A stretch of DNA of 64,000 bases from Collinsella aerofaciens (GCF_902364945.1 NZ_CABJFS010000012.1:1-64000), one strand, 5' to 3'; shown: positions 52,901-61,206, counted from the stretch's first letter. The notes: a model not told the origin generated them from the letters alone. Numbers and translations are program-made.

Positions 52901-53284
52901 TTCCCCGGCATGGACGTGCTGGAGTTTAGCGACTACGACGTTCGTTGCGGTGTGCATCCTACGCCCGGCAAGATTCTGTACACCTCGACGCACGATACGT
53001 CGACGCTGGCCGGTTGGTGCACGCGTTCCTTTGCGGGTGGTGACGTGCCGAGCGGTGTTGAGGTGGCGTCCAAGCTGATGAGCGACGCGCTGGCAAGCGA
53101 CGCTCCCCTGGTGATGATGCCGCTGCAAGATGTCTTGGGGCTGGGCGACGACGCGCGCATGAACGTTCCGGGCGTGGCCACGGGCAACTGGACCTGGCAG
53201 GCTGACGAGACCGATGTTGCGGCCGCCGAGGGCAAAACTGCGCAGCTCCTGCGCAACACCCATAGATTCTGGGGCGAAGCGTGA
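49988..53284 (+). CDS. GH13 amylase/neopullulanase fused to 4-alpha-glucanotransferase (MalQ)
   Basis: Encodes about 1098 residues from ATG 49988; an ATG at 49892 is in frame. Residues 1-620 form a neopullulanase-like GH13: an N-terminal beta domain, GMVYQIFPDRYARD, HGWRLDVADELS (nucleophile D near 351), LLGEVWED (E near 380) and LSSHDRPRI (D near 456). Residues 640-1098 form a GH77 MalQ: SPYAGPSAFAGN, RVRLDHFLGFHSY (nucleophile D near 907), FIAEDLGYLTPG (E near 954) and STHDTSTLAGW (D near 1002). All catalytic residues appear intact. The fusion would cut branched or cyclic maltodextrins and disproportionate the products, feeding GlgP. Usually these are separate genes. Confidence 0.9.
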   Translation: MRLIHNSRLPQFRTPFGAVTTGTTLSLSVILEDADPNQATLTLRTWVDEIGESRYPMTHEGDGIYTVELECTESCLIWYSFICNIEGQPEVRLGAPQGRTGGEGVTYDYAEVPSFQITVYKHREVRPEWYERGMVYQIFPDRYARDENWRERTLAEVEKPRNGIQRRMVEDWNEPPVYERAEDGSIKTWDFYGGSLKGIQEDLPRIAELGFTAIYLNPIFEAASNHRYDTADYTKIDPILGTEQDFTELCQAAEKLGISIILDGVFNHTGDDSIYFNRYGNYPGVGAWQSEDSPWRDAFYFHEDGSYDCWWGVGNMPAINESSELVRERLLGKDGVIRKWLRAGAHGWRLDVADELSDDFLAEIKKAVLAEKPDALLLGEVWEDASNKISYGHLRRYLQGSELDSAMDYPFRDMVIGFLMGYKNAYQAAEDIETLRENYPSEALSCALNLLSSHDRPRIISVLGGGPDESQLPECERSKWRLDENSMGLAKSRFWLATLMQMTFPGVPSIYYGDEYGLEGLTDPGNRRTLPTKDQLHDFDTLAIVKNASAVRRALPFMIDGEIKAFALNDEVLAYNRTGKDGESATVIINRSLRNSHRVTIPALDECASDVISGHECEIHNGTVTLDLYPLGSSIIYHHAEQRLQEPLDHGAGVVCHITSVPTDDGKPGTIGAPTRRFIDHLSAMGMRYWQVLPVNPTDFFRSPYAGPSAFAGNIDLLPESQEELAADFETWKARGGEDADPLYTAFKHRNADWLEKYCVYMAVKKYFEGESRHDWPADVARYNEHLIDDKRFHDEAELQAYMQYRFDLAWCELMNYAHKKGIEVIGDIPMYVSDDSADAWSEPENFWLSDTGKAIEISGAPPDNFAPEGQVWGNPTFRWDHMKQDGYGWWMDRLRRAFSLYDRVRLDHFLGFHSYFSIPAGKACADGRWLAGPGKDLFQTAYDELGPLNFIAEDLGYLTPGVRAMASTCGFPGMDVLEFSDYDVRCGVHPTPGKILYTSTHDTSTLAGWCTRSFAGGDVPSGVEVASKLMSDALASDAPLVMMPLQDVLGLGDDARMNVPGVATGNWTWQADETDVAAAEGKTAQLLRNTHRFWGEA

Positions 53285-53328
53285 TAAAACCCCCGATATA
53301 GGGTACAGTTACAGCTGTTTGAATTTTT

Positions 53329-53354
53329 GCGGGCAGAGCGATCTGCCCGCTTTG
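53329..53354 (+). terminator. terminator after the GH13-MalQ gene
   Basis: GCGGGCAGA and TCTGCCCGC form a perfect 9-base stem with a 4-base loop, followed by TTTG. It lies 45 bases after the stop and 19 bases before fmdB, so it may also attenuate fmdB. Confidence 0.6.
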
Positions 53355-53372
53355 TGCTGAAAAGGAAGTATT

Positions 53373-53609
53373 ATGGCGCGCTACGATTACAAGTGCTCGA
53401 GCTGCGGCAACGTGTTCGAGGTTGAGCATCCCATGTCCGAGACCCCCGAGGTCCTATGCCCGAGCTGCGGTGCCCCGGCGGCCAAGACGTTCTCGGCCAG
53501 CGGCATTAAATTTGAGGGAAGCGGTTTCTACAACACCGACCAGCGCAGCGGTGGCTCCAGCACCAGCGCTACCAGCGGCTGCTGCGCCAACTGCCCGCAC
53601 AGCCACTAG
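53373..53609 (+). CDS. FmdB-type zinc ribbon protein
   Basis: Encodes 78 residues. The N-terminus MARYDYKCSSCGNVFEVEH with CPSCG about 19 residues on gives the CxxC...CxxC zinc ribbon of the FmdB/CxxC regulatory family. The tail is Ser/Gly-rich and ends CCANCPHSH. Function in the family is unclear and a regulatory role is only annotated by homology. The ATG has AAAGGAAG upstream. A strong terminator follows. Confidence 0.85.
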   Translation: MARYDYKCSSCGNVFEVEHPMSETPEVLCPSCGAPAAKTFSASGIKFEGSGFYNTDQRSGGSSTSATSGCCANCPHSH

Positions 53610-53615
53610 AAACAA

Positions 53616-53656
53616 CGCGGCCCCGCGATCAACACCGATCGCGGGGCCGCTTCTTT
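53616..53656 (+). terminator. terminator after fmdB-like gene
   Basis: GCGGCCCCGCGATC and its exact complement form a 14-base stem with a 6-base loop, followed by TTCTTT. Confidence 0.85.
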
Positions 53657-53676
53657 AGCTAACCAGGTTTCCTTAT

Positions 53677-53743
53677 GAGTTGCGGTGGAATAAGGACTAT
53701 TTGGCGGGTAGAAGCGGCTTTTCAATCCCTATTTCACCGCAAC
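53677..53743. repeat. imperfect inverted repeat near the rsmB stop
   Basis: AGTTGCGGTGGAATAAGG (53677-53694) pairs with 53726-53743 with two mismatches around a 31-base centre. It ends 8 bases past the rsmB stop and may serve as its terminator. It belongs loosely to the long inverted repeats scattered between genes here. Confidence 0.5.
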
Positions 53744-53750
53744 TTAGTAG

Positions 53751-55151
53751 TTACTTACGGACTAGTCTGGCGCAGAAGTGGCCGTCGTAGGAGTCAGCGT
53801 TTACCGGCACGCTTTGGAAGAGGCCACGGTCGTTTTGACGGACGGCTACTAGCTTCTTGGCCTGCTCGAAATCGGGCAGTTGCAGGATCTGCGCCTCGGA
53901 GAGCGGCTCCAGGCTAAAACCGGTACCCTCGGGAGAGTTTAGGAAAGCATCCACGACCTGCGTGTTCTCTTCGTCAAAGACCGAGCACGTCGCATAGATG
54001 AGCTCGCCGCCAGTAGCCACGCGCGCGGCAGCCTCTTTGAGCATCGTCAGCTGCAGTTTGGGCAGCTCAACCGTCACATCCTTTTCGGTCAGACGCCACG
54101 GAATCTCGGGATGACGGCGCATAGTGCCGGTGCCAGAGCACGGCGCGTCGATAAAGACCGTGTCGAACTTAACCGGCTCGCCAAGCATGGCATCAAATGA
54201 TGTGAGCACCTCATCAAGCTCGCAAGCATCACCCGAAACCGTACGAACGCCCTGAATGCCGGCCTTATGCAGGCGAGCGAGATTCAGATCGCACTTGCGA
54301 TCATGCAGATCGAGCGCCGTATGCTGACGCTCATAGCCCGCACGCTTGGCCTGGCACATCATCACATAGGTCTTGGTGCCACGACCAGCACCAATCTCAA
54401 GGCAGCTACCAGGGCGCGTGGCAGCTGTGGCGATAAGTTGCGCGTTGAGATCAGATGCCACCGCGGCAGCACGCTCAAACACACCCGAAGCAACGGTAAC
54501 CTGGGCATCAACCGGGGCATGGCAGCCCGGGAACACGGGTGCCACAAGCTGCGAAATATACGGATCGAGCTTAGTCGCAAAGGCGTTCTCATGCAGGGCC
54601 AGCGGCGCGGGGGCCAGATTGCCGGCAAAGTTAAGCGCACCCTCGGGCGTGTCAAACGACGCCATAATGCGAGCGCACAGCCAGCGAGGAAGACCCATAA
54701 GGCGCGACAGACGAACCAAGCGTCGCTCGGACTCATCCATGTCGGATGCCGTGGCAAAGTCCTCAACATTGTCCGCAACCTTATGCAGTACAGCATTGGC
54801 CAAGCCGGCGGCGGACTTAGCACCGCAACGAACCAATTCAACACCCTGACTTACGGCAACACGGCCCGGCGTATGCAGGTAGAGCATCTCGAAGGCCGAG
54901 ATACGAAGCGCCATGCGAACGCGCGGCGCAACCTTTTTGGGCTTGTCGAGAAACTGATCGAGCAGCTCGTCCAAAACACCCTGCGTGGCGGCAACACCGA
55001 GCGCCAAGCGAGCGGCAAACGCAGAATCGCGCTGGTCAATGGCCTTGGCGGAAGCACGGGAAGACAACACGTCGCGCGCATACATGCCACGGCGATCGGC
55101 CTCCATCAGCACATCGAGCGCAAGCTTGCGCGCGGGAGACAGCTTGCTCAT
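53751..55151 (-). CDS. rsmB: 16S rRNA (cytosine-967-C5) methyltransferase
   Basis: Encodes 466 residues from the ATG at 55151, which overlaps the fmt stop (ATGA). An N-terminal NusB-like domain (ARKLALDVLMEADRRGMYAR; then the ALGVAATQGVLDELLD region) is followed by a RsmB/F methyltransferase: SCLEIGAGRGTKT (SAM loop), DAPCSGTGTMRRHPE (Cys of motif IV) and LIYATCSVF (catalytic Cys). It methylates C967 of 16S rRNA. The fmt-rsmB pairing is common in bacteria. Confidence 0.92.
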   Translation of the reverse strand: MSKLSPARKLALDVLMEADRRGMYARDVLSSRASAKAIDQRDSAFAARLALGVAATQGVLDELLDQFLDKPKKVAPRVRMALRISAFEMLYLHTPGRVAVSQGVELVRCGAKSAAGLANAVLHKVADNVEDFATASDMDESERRLVRLSRLMGLPRWLCARIMASFDTPEGALNFAGNLAPAPLALHENAFATKLDPYISQLVAPVFPGCHAPVDAQVTVASGVFERAAAVASDLNAQLIATAATRPGSCLEIGAGRGTKTYVMMCQAKRAGYERQHTALDLHDRKCDLNLARLHKAGIQGVRTVSGDACELDEVLTSFDAMLGEPVKFDTVFIDAPCSGTGTMRRHPEIPWRLTEKDVTVELPKLQLTMLKEAAARVATGGELIYATCSVFDEENTQVVDAFLNSPEGTGFSLEPLSEAQILQLPDFEQAKKLVAVRQNDRGLFQSVPVNADSYDGHFCARLVRK

Positions 55152-56068
55152 GACAAAACACCCCACGAAAGATCGGCACCCTGCAGGCCAGCAGCCCAAG
55201 CAGAAGCGACCATAGCACGCTTGCCATCAGGCTTAACCTCGAGCAACTCAACCGAGCCATCGGAAAGGCCAAGGTAAACACGCTTAGCCTGAACGAGAAC
55301 CTGACCCTCGCCAAGCGACACATCAGCCGGCGAAGCATCGAGCACGCGCACGGTCTTGCCGGCAATCACGCAACGAGCAGGCGCGGTATCGGATGAGGCC
55401 AGCACATGACGCACGCAATCAAGCGCCGACATTTGCGGATCCAAGCGCATCTCCTGCTTAGAAATCTTGGCAGCATGGGTAACGAGCGCCTCGTCCTGTT
55501 CGATCCACACGGCGATGCCATCGGCAAGAGAAGGAAGCATATCGGCAAGCAGTTTGCCGCCGAGCTCAGCGAGCTCCATAGTCAGCGCCTCGGCATGCTT
55601 ACCGGCAACCGAGGTCGAGGCCTGCGCACAATAGGCGCCGGTATCCACGCCATGCCCAATGCGCATAATAGAAACGCCGGCGACCTCGTCACCAGCAAGA
55701 ATGGCACGCTGAATAGGAGCAGCCCCACGCCAACGAGGCAGCAGCGAAGCATGAACATTCACAATACCAAGCGGCGCCATATGCAGCACCTCATCGGGCA
55801 AAATGCAGCCATAAGCAGCTACACAGAAAATGTCAGCCCGGGCAGCCTGAAGTGCCTCAACAACCTCAGGCGTCATACGATTTGCCTCAACAACCGGCAA
55901 CCCCAGCTCAAGCGCCTTAGCCTTAACAGGAGACGGCTCAAGCTTCTTACCACGCCCACGAACAGCATCGGGACGAGTAACAACAAGCGCAATCTCATTC
56001 CCAGCCTCCACAAGCGAAGTCAGCGAAGGCACAGCAAAATCAGGCGTACCCATAAACACAATACGCAT
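55148..56068 (-). CDS. fmt: methionyl-tRNA formyltransferase
   Basis: Encodes 306 residues from ATG 56068 (GGGGAG 9 bases upstream; an earlier ATG at 56077 falls within the ribosome binding site). RIVFMGTPDFAVPSL opens the Rossmann domain; VNVHASLLPRWRGAAPIQRA carries the catalytic N-x-H-x-SLLP-x-x-RG motif; HGVDTGAYC follows. The C-terminal domain binds tRNA. It formylates initiator Met-tRNA, acting with the nearby peptide deformylase gene. Between this gene and def, 56,069-56,395 holds the inverted repeat at 56286-56387 and nothing else I can name. Confidence 0.93.
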   Translation of the reverse strand: MRIVFMGTPDFAVPSLTSLVEAGNEIALVVTRPDAVRGRGKKLEPSPVKAKALELGLPVVEANRMTPEVVEALQAARADIFCVAAYGCILPDEVLHMAPLGIVNVHASLLPRWRGAAPIQRAILAGDEVAGVSIMRIGHGVDTGAYCAQASTSVAGKHAEALTMELAELGGKLLADMLPSLADGIAVWIEQDEALVTHAAKISKQEMRLDPQMSALDCVRHVLASSDTAPARCVIAGKTVRVLDASPADVSLGEGQVLVQAKRVYLGLSDGSVELLEVKPDGKRAMVASAWAAGLQGADLSWGVLS

Positions 56069-56285
56069 AAAGGACATCTCCCCTCAACCAAAGCCGAGAC
56101 GGCTACAAAGAGCAGCGGAAAGCCAAATCACCAGCCCATCCGCAATAACATTTCAACAAGAACAAATATACCCAAAACCAAAGAAAGAGCCGCAATAAAA
56201 GCAGCTCTTTCAGCAAAGCACCCATCAGCGAAGACGCCCATCCCTGGCCCGACGGCACCCGGGCGAACCGAGCCAGAACAACGCA

Positions 56286-56387
56286 GTCCCCGGTGCTGAG
56301 CGCCCACATATCGTCCCGCGCGCAGTTTCGCAGCAAAGCGAGAATGTTTGAGCACGGGATGATATGTGGGCGCTCAGCACCGGGGAC
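56286..56387. repeat. 102-bp inverted repeat, 33-36-33 geometry (element 1)
   Basis: Arms 56286-56318 and 56355-56387 are complementary at 32 of 33 positions and flank a 36-base centre. The outer tips read GTCCCCGG/CCGGGGAC. It ends 9 bases past the def stop. The centre contains AGTTTCGCAGCAA (56324-56336), similar to the complement of the centre of the element at 59437. It may terminate def transcription. It is noncoding. Confidence 0.8.
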
Positions 56388-56395
56388 GGTGGGGC

Positions 56396-56932
56396 CTACT
56401 CCGTCTCGCCCGGTCGAGCGCCGCGGGCCAGGGCGTCCTGGTACTCCTTGACGGCCTTGAGCCTCTGCATGGGCTTAAGGCGCTCGAACATGGTGTTGCC
56501 GTGCAGGTGGTCGATCTCGTGCTGCAGGCACACGCAGAACAGATCGCCCGAGGCCTCATAACGAATCAGGTTGGCGTCCAGATCATACGCCTCGACGACG
56601 ACATGGTCGGGACGCTCAATCTCGCAGCTAATCCCGGGGATAGACAGGCAGCCCTCGCTAAACGGCACCAAATGGTCACTCTGCTCAACAATGACAGGGT
56701 TGATGAGCACGTACGGGTCGTAGTCGTTCTTGTCGCTGTAGTCGCAGTCGATGGTGACGAGCTGAATAAGCTCGCCGATCTGCGGAGCAGCCAGGCCGCA
56801 ACCGCCGTTGTCGAACATCATCTTCTTCATCTTCTCGGCAAGCGCCTCGATCGCTGGGGTGATCTCCTCGATCACGGCGCACTCCTGACGCAGGCGAGGG
56901 TCGGGCGACAGTACGATTCCGTTGGCTTCCAT
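56396..56932 (-). CDS. def: peptide deformylase
   Basis: Encodes 178 residues from ATG 56932, chosen because GAAAGG lies 6 bases upstream; the ATG at 56938 directly abuts that site. The three motifs are present: GGCGLAAPQIGE (motif 1), EGCLSIPG with the metal Cys (motif 2) and LQHEIDHLHG with the HExxH metal site (motif 3). It removes the formyl group from nascent proteins. Downstream of priA by 18 bases, in the same leftward operon toward fmt and rsmB. Confidence 0.95.
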   Translation of the reverse strand: MEANGIVLSPDPRLRQECAVIEEITPAIEALAEKMKKMMFDNGGCGLAAPQIGELIQLVTIDCDYSDKNDYDPYVLINPVIVEQSDHLVPFSEGCLSIPGISCEIERPDHVVVEAYDLDANLIRYEASGDLFCVCLQHEIDHLHGNTMFERLKPMQRLKAVKEYQDALARGARPGETE

Positions 56933-56950
56933 GGCCATCCTTTCGGGTTG

Positions 56951-59404
56951 TTACATCAAATCATAGGCATCGACGTCAACGCTCACGCTCACGCCGCGCA
57001 CAGAGCCCACCTCTTTGAGGCAGGCGTCGATATCATCAGAGACATGGTACCCCACGGGCGACTTCACAAGCAGATGGAAGCGGTAACGGTCCTTGGCTCT
57101 CTCGATTACACACGAAGCCGGGCCCAGCACCTGCGGCATGGCACCCCCCGCCCTCAAAAAGTCGGGCGCCGCGGCATGCCAGCGGCGCTTAAGAAGCTTT
57201 GCAATGCGCCCAATGTAGTCCTGCGCGTCATCCGCGTTCGTCGACCACACCAAAATGTTGACCAGGCGCACAAAGGGCGGATACAGCGCGTCGCGCCGCT
57301 GGTCAAGGTCGTAGTCGGTAAAGATAGAACGGTCGTGCTCGGCGACGGCGCGAATGATCGGATCCTCGGGCAGATAGGTCTGGATGATGACCTCGCCGGG
57401 ACGATCGCCGCGGCCGGCGCGGCCCGCCACCTGCTCCAGCAGATCGTAGGCGCGCTCCCCTGCGCGGAAGTCCGGCAGCTTGAGGGCGAAGTCGGCATTG
57501 ACCACGCCCACGAGCGTGACCTCGGGAAAATCGAGACCTTTAGCGATCATCTGGGTACCCAGCAACACGGCGCAATCCGCCGCATCGAACTGCTCGAGCA
57601 GCTTTTTGTGCGCATCCTTGCCACGCGTGGAATCGGCATCCATGCGAATGATGGCAACGTCCTCGGGAAGCAACTGGTGCAGAGCGTCCTCGATCTGCTG
57701 CGTGCCCAGCCCCATTTTTGCCAGGTAGCGACTGCCACATTTGGGGCAGCGACTCGTGGGCGCGGGATACGGCTGCACGCGCCAGGAGGATCCGCATGTG
57801 TGACATTGCAGCGTGTGTGTGCGCTCGTGATACGTAAGCGCGGTGGAGCAGTGGTTGCAGGTGGGAACGCAGCCGCACTCGCGACACATCAGGAATGGCG
57901 CAAAGCCACGGCGGTTATGCAGCAACACGGCCTTCTCGCGGCGCCCGACCACACGCTCCAATCCCTCCATCAAGGGTTTTGAGAACATGGAGCGGCTGCC
58001 GTGCGAGAACTCGCGACGCAGGTCAGCAATGCGGACCGTAGGCAGCACGGCGTGTCCGGGGCGCTCGGGCATCTCGACACGCGTCCAGGTGGCACCGTTA
58101 TACATGCCGCGGCGGCAGCGGTCGAGGGCCTCGGCAGAAGGCGTGGCCGACCCCAGCACGAGCGGGCAGCGATAGCGGCGCGCCATCTCGGCTGCCACCT
58201 CGCGCGCATGGTAGCGCGGACTGGACCCCTGCTTGTAGCTGGTCTCGTGCTCCTCGTCAATGATGATGAGGCCCAGGTCGTCAAGCGGGCAAAAGAGCGC
58301 CGAACGTGCGCCGACGACCACGCGGGCCGCACCGCTGGCAACCATATCCCACTGGTCCAGGCGCTCGCCGGCCGAAAGCCGCGAATGGAACACGGCGACC
58401 GTCTCGCCAAAGCGCGAACGGAAGCGGCCGACGGTCTGGGCCGTCAGCGAAATCTCGGGCACCAGCACGCAGGCCGAGCGACCGGCTGCAAGCACGCGCT
58501 CAATGGCGGAGAGGTAAACCTCGGTTTTGCCGGAGCCGGTGACGCCGTCGACCAACACCACGTCGCCATGAGCGTCCAGACGGGCGCGCTCAATCTGCGC
58601 GAGCGCCTGTTGCTGGCCGTTGGTAAGGGAGACCGGCGCCTTGCCGCTTGCCGAGGACAGCGTGGTCTGCTCGCTGCAGCCACGCCACGCACGGCGTTCC
58701 TCCACCACCACGACGCCGCGCTTTTTGAGCGCCTTGATGGTCGCCGACATGCTGTTATAGAGAAGGTTGAGGTCGCGCGTCGTGACCGGGCCGCACCGGA
58801 GCGCCTCGATGAGTTGGCGCTGGCGGACCGCGGTCTTGGGCGGCGTATAGTCAAAGCCTTCGGGCGTAAGCATCACCCAACGGTTTTGGATAGGCTTGAC
58901 GGCGGGGCGCTCAACCGACCATGCGCCGTCATCGCCCTTAACGACGCGCGGACTGCCGCCCGGGGGCAGGAACAGGCGCAGGCACTCGGAAAGCGTCGCG
59001 ACATACTCGCGGCTCATCCAACGTGCGATGCGGGCAGCCTCGGCGGTAAAGAGGGGTTTGCTGAGGATGGCTTCGATGGTTTTAATGCGCGCGGGGTCGA
59101 GAGCATTGTAGCCCTGTAGGTCGCTCAGCTCAGGCGCAATGTCGACGATATAGCCCGCGGCCGCACGGTTACCAAAGTGGACCAGGACCGTGGATCCGAT
59201 CTGCGCCTCGTTGGCAAGGGACTCAGGGATGCCGTAAGCAAACGGATCCGACAGCGCACGGGTGGGGATGTCGAGGACCACGCTCGCGTAGGCGGCAGGG
59301 GGCTCGGGCGCAGGCTTAGACTGAGCCGAGGCAGCGGCAGGCTTGGGCTTCACCGGAGCTTCCTCCGGTTCCGGTGAACCAAACAGCGACAGTTGTTGAG
59401 CCAT
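56951..59404 (-). CDS. priA: primosomal replication protein N' (helicase)
   Basis: Encodes 817 residues. The 3' DNA-binding domain is followed by a SF2 helicase: VTGSGKTEVYLSAIERV (Walker A near 290), IIDEEHETSYKQ (DEEH) and LVLGSATPSAEAL. The zinc module (about 505-560) has CRECGCVPTCNHC and CHTCGSSW...CPKCGS cysteines. It restarts stalled replication forks. The N-terminus begins MAQQLSLFGSPEPEE, and QLSLF is a textbook sliding-clamp-binding pentapeptide, which E. coli PriA lacks at this position; a Pro/Ala/Lys linker separates it from the body. The ATG has GAGGTGG upstream. Confidence 0.93.
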   Translation of the reverse strand: MAQQLSLFGSPEPEEAPVKPKPAAASAQSKPAPEPPAAYASVVLDIPTRALSDPFAYGIPESLANEAQIGSTVLVHFGNRAAAGYIVDIAPELSDLQGYNALDPARIKTIEAILSKPLFTAEAARIARWMSREYVATLSECLRLFLPPGGSPRVVKGDDGAWSVERPAVKPIQNRWVMLTPEGFDYTPPKTAVRQRQLIEALRCGPVTTRDLNLLYNSMSATIKALKKRGVVVVEERRAWRGCSEQTTLSSASGKAPVSLTNGQQQALAQIERARLDAHGDVVLVDGVTGSGKTEVYLSAIERVLAAGRSACVLVPEISLTAQTVGRFRSRFGETVAVFHSRLSAGERLDQWDMVASGAARVVVGARSALFCPLDDLGLIIIDEEHETSYKQGSSPRYHAREVAAEMARRYRCPLVLGSATPSAEALDRCRRGMYNGATWTRVEMPERPGHAVLPTVRIADLRREFSHGSRSMFSKPLMEGLERVVGRREKAVLLHNRRGFAPFLMCRECGCVPTCNHCSTALTYHERTHTLQCHTCGSSWRVQPYPAPTSRCPKCGSRYLAKMGLGTQQIEDALHQLLPEDVAIIRMDADSTRGKDAHKKLLEQFDAADCAVLLGTQMIAKGLDFPEVTLVGVVNADFALKLPDFRAGERAYDLLEQVAGRAGRGDRPGEVIIQTYLPEDPIIRAVAEHDRSIFTDYDLDQRRDALYPPFVRLVNILVWSTNADDAQDYIGRIAKLLKRRWHAAAPDFLRAGGAMPQVLGPASCVIERAKDRYRFHLLVKSPVGYHVSDDIDACLKEVGSVRGVSVSVDVDAYDLM

Positions 59405-59436
59405 ACACCACCTCTAACGAACGGACCTGAAAGGGG

Positions 59437-59538
59437 TGGGACAAAATAATCAGTGGTTTTTGTCCCATGGCCGATACGAGTGTCGAGCTTGTTGCGTCAC
59501 TCGAACATGGGACAAACACTACTGATTATTTTGTCCCA
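59437..59538. repeat. 102-bp inverted repeat, 33-36-33 geometry (element 2)
   Basis: Arms 59437-59469 and 59506-59538 are complementary at 31 of 33 positions and flank a 36-base centre, exactly the dimensions of the element at 56286. Arm sequence is unrelated to element 1 except for GGGAC/GTCCC, which occurs at both ends of each arm here. It lies between the priA start and the gltX terminator. Confidence 0.8.
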
Positions 59539-59559
59539 GCAACCCACTCATCGGTACAG

Positions 59560-59591
59560 AAACAAGAGCCCCGCTCGGGGGAACGGGGCTC
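59560..59591 (-). terminator. terminator of gltX
   Basis: On the minus strand GAGCCCCG and CGGGGCTC form the stem around a 9-base loop, followed by TTGTTT. It lies 24 bases past the gltX stop. Confidence 0.8.
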
Positions 59592-59614
59592 GGATACATG
59601 CGTTTACGCGTCTA

Positions 59615-61090
59615 CTACAGCGCCATCGTGCGGGCGCGGTCGATGCGTGCCAGGCAGTCGTCGCGGCCGACGAGCGCCATGGTCTCGCCCAGCGGGGGGC
59701 TCACCATGTTGCCGCAGACGGCGACGCGCACGGCCTGGAATACCACGCGCTTCTTGAGGTCCATCTGCTCGGGCAGCGGCTCAAGCGCGGCGTCGATGGC
59801 CTCGGCAGTCCACTCGTCCACGCCCTCGAGCGCGGCCTTGGCGGCGTCCAGAATGGAACCCATACCCTCCTTGGCCAGGCCCTTGTTAACGGATTTCTCG
59901 TCATACTCGAGCGTCTCGGCCGTAGCAAAGATGGGAGCGGCGACGGTCACGGCGTCGGCCGGCATCTTGGTGCGCGGCTTGACGATGGCGGCAAGCGCAT
60001 CAATCCAGTCCTCGCCGTACTCGACGTTGCCCTCGATGAGGCCTGCCTCGTGCAGTTCGGGGACCATGATTTCATCGGCAAACTGCGCGTCGGACATGCC
60101 GTTGATGTACTCGGCATTGACCCAATCGAGCTTCTTGGGATCGAAGGTCGCCGGGTTCTTGGAGATGCGGTCGAGCGAGAACTTGCTGGCCAGGACATCG
60201 CGCGGGATGATCGTGGTCTCGCCGTCGAGCGACCAGCCAAGCAGCGCCAGGTAGTTGACGAAGGCGTCGGAAAGGTAACCGGCGTCGCGGTACTCCTCCA
60301 CCGAAGTTGCGCCGTGGCGCTTGGAGAGCTTCTTGCCGTCGGCACCCAAGATCATGGAGATGTGGGCGAACGTAGGCACGGGCGCGCCGAGGGCCTCGTA
60401 GACCATGACCTGGCGCGGGGTGTTGGACAGGTGGTCGTCGCCGCGGATGACATGGGTGATCTTCATCATGGCGTCGTCGACGACGGTCGCGAAGTTATAC
60501 GTAGGCGTGCCGTCGGAGCGGAAGATGACGAAGTCGTCGAGCTCCTTGGCGTCGAAGGTCACCTCGCCGTGGACGGCGTCGTGGATGACGACGTCGCCGC
60601 GATCCTCGGGCACCTTGATGCGCAGAACGTAGGACTCGCCGGCTTCGATGCGGCGGCGGGCCTCCTCGGGATCAAGATCGCGGCAACGGCGCTGATAGCC
60701 CTGGAAGGGGTCCTTGCGCTCCTGCGCGGCCTTGCGGTCGGCGTCGAGCTGCTCCTTGGTGCAGAAGCAGGGATAGGCCTTGCCCTCGTCCCAAAGCTTC
60801 TGGGCGGCCTGCTTGTACAGGTCCAGGCGCTCGGTCTGGGCGTAGGGGCCAAAGTCGCCGCCCACCTCGGGACCCTCGTCCCAGTCCAGGCCCAGCCAAC
60901 GCATGGCGCGCAGGATGATCTGCGTGTTCTCGTCGGTGGAGCGGGTGGGGTCGGTGTCGTCGATGCGCAGGATGAACGTGCCGCCGTTAGCGCGGGCGAA
61001 AGCCCAGTTATAGATAGCGGTGCGGGCGCCGCCGATGTGCAGCTTGCCCGTCGGTGAGGGTGCAAAGCGGACGCGAACGTCTGATGCCAT
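59615..61090 (-). CDS. gltX: glutamyl-tRNA synthetase
   Basis: Encodes 491 residues from the ATG at 61090 (GAGGAGA upstream); the open frame continues to 61180 without a ribosome binding site. RFAPSPTGKLHIGGARTA carries the class I HIGH motif (HIGG) and GKKLSKRHGATS the KMSKS equivalent near residue 253. It charges tRNA-Glu, and possibly tRNA-Gln, in the cytoplasm. Monocistronic with its own terminator. Confidence 0.95.
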   Translation of the reverse strand: MASDVRVRFAPSPTGKLHIGGARTAIYNWAFARANGGTFILRIDDTDPTRSTDENTQIILRAMRWLGLDWDEGPEVGGDFGPYAQTERLDLYKQAAQKLWDEGKAYPCFCTKEQLDADRKAAQERKDPFQGYQRRCRDLDPEEARRRIEAGESYVLRIKVPEDRGDVVIHDAVHGEVTFDAKELDDFVIFRSDGTPTYNFATVVDDAMMKITHVIRGDDHLSNTPRQVMVYEALGAPVPTFAHISMILGADGKKLSKRHGATSVEEYRDAGYLSDAFVNYLALLGWSLDGETTIIPRDVLASKFSLDRISKNPATFDPKKLDWVNAEYINGMSDAQFADEIMVPELHEAGLIEGNVEYGEDWIDALAAIVKPRTKMPADAVTVAAPIFATAETLEYDEKSVNKGLAKEGMGSILDAAKAALEGVDEWTAEAIDAALEPLPEQMDLKKRVVFQAVRVAVCGNMVSPPLGETMALVGRDDCLARIDRARTMAL

Positions 61091-61156
61091 GGAAATCTCC
61101 TCGATTGCAGGATGGATGTCTAACTGCACCAGTATAAAGCAACAAAGCAACCTCCG

Positions 61157-61206
61157 CACAAAGGGCACCGACCCACTCATTTAAGTCTGTCCCCAATGAG
61201 TAGGTG
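61157..61206. repeat. degenerate inverted repeat upstream of gltX and metK
   Basis: GCACC..CACTCATT faces AATGAGTAGGTGC across 13 bases that contain GTCCCC. It is a weak member of the intergenic inverted repeats, in the divergent gltX-metK spacer (61,091-61,310). I see no known SAM riboswitch in that spacer. Confidence 0.35.
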
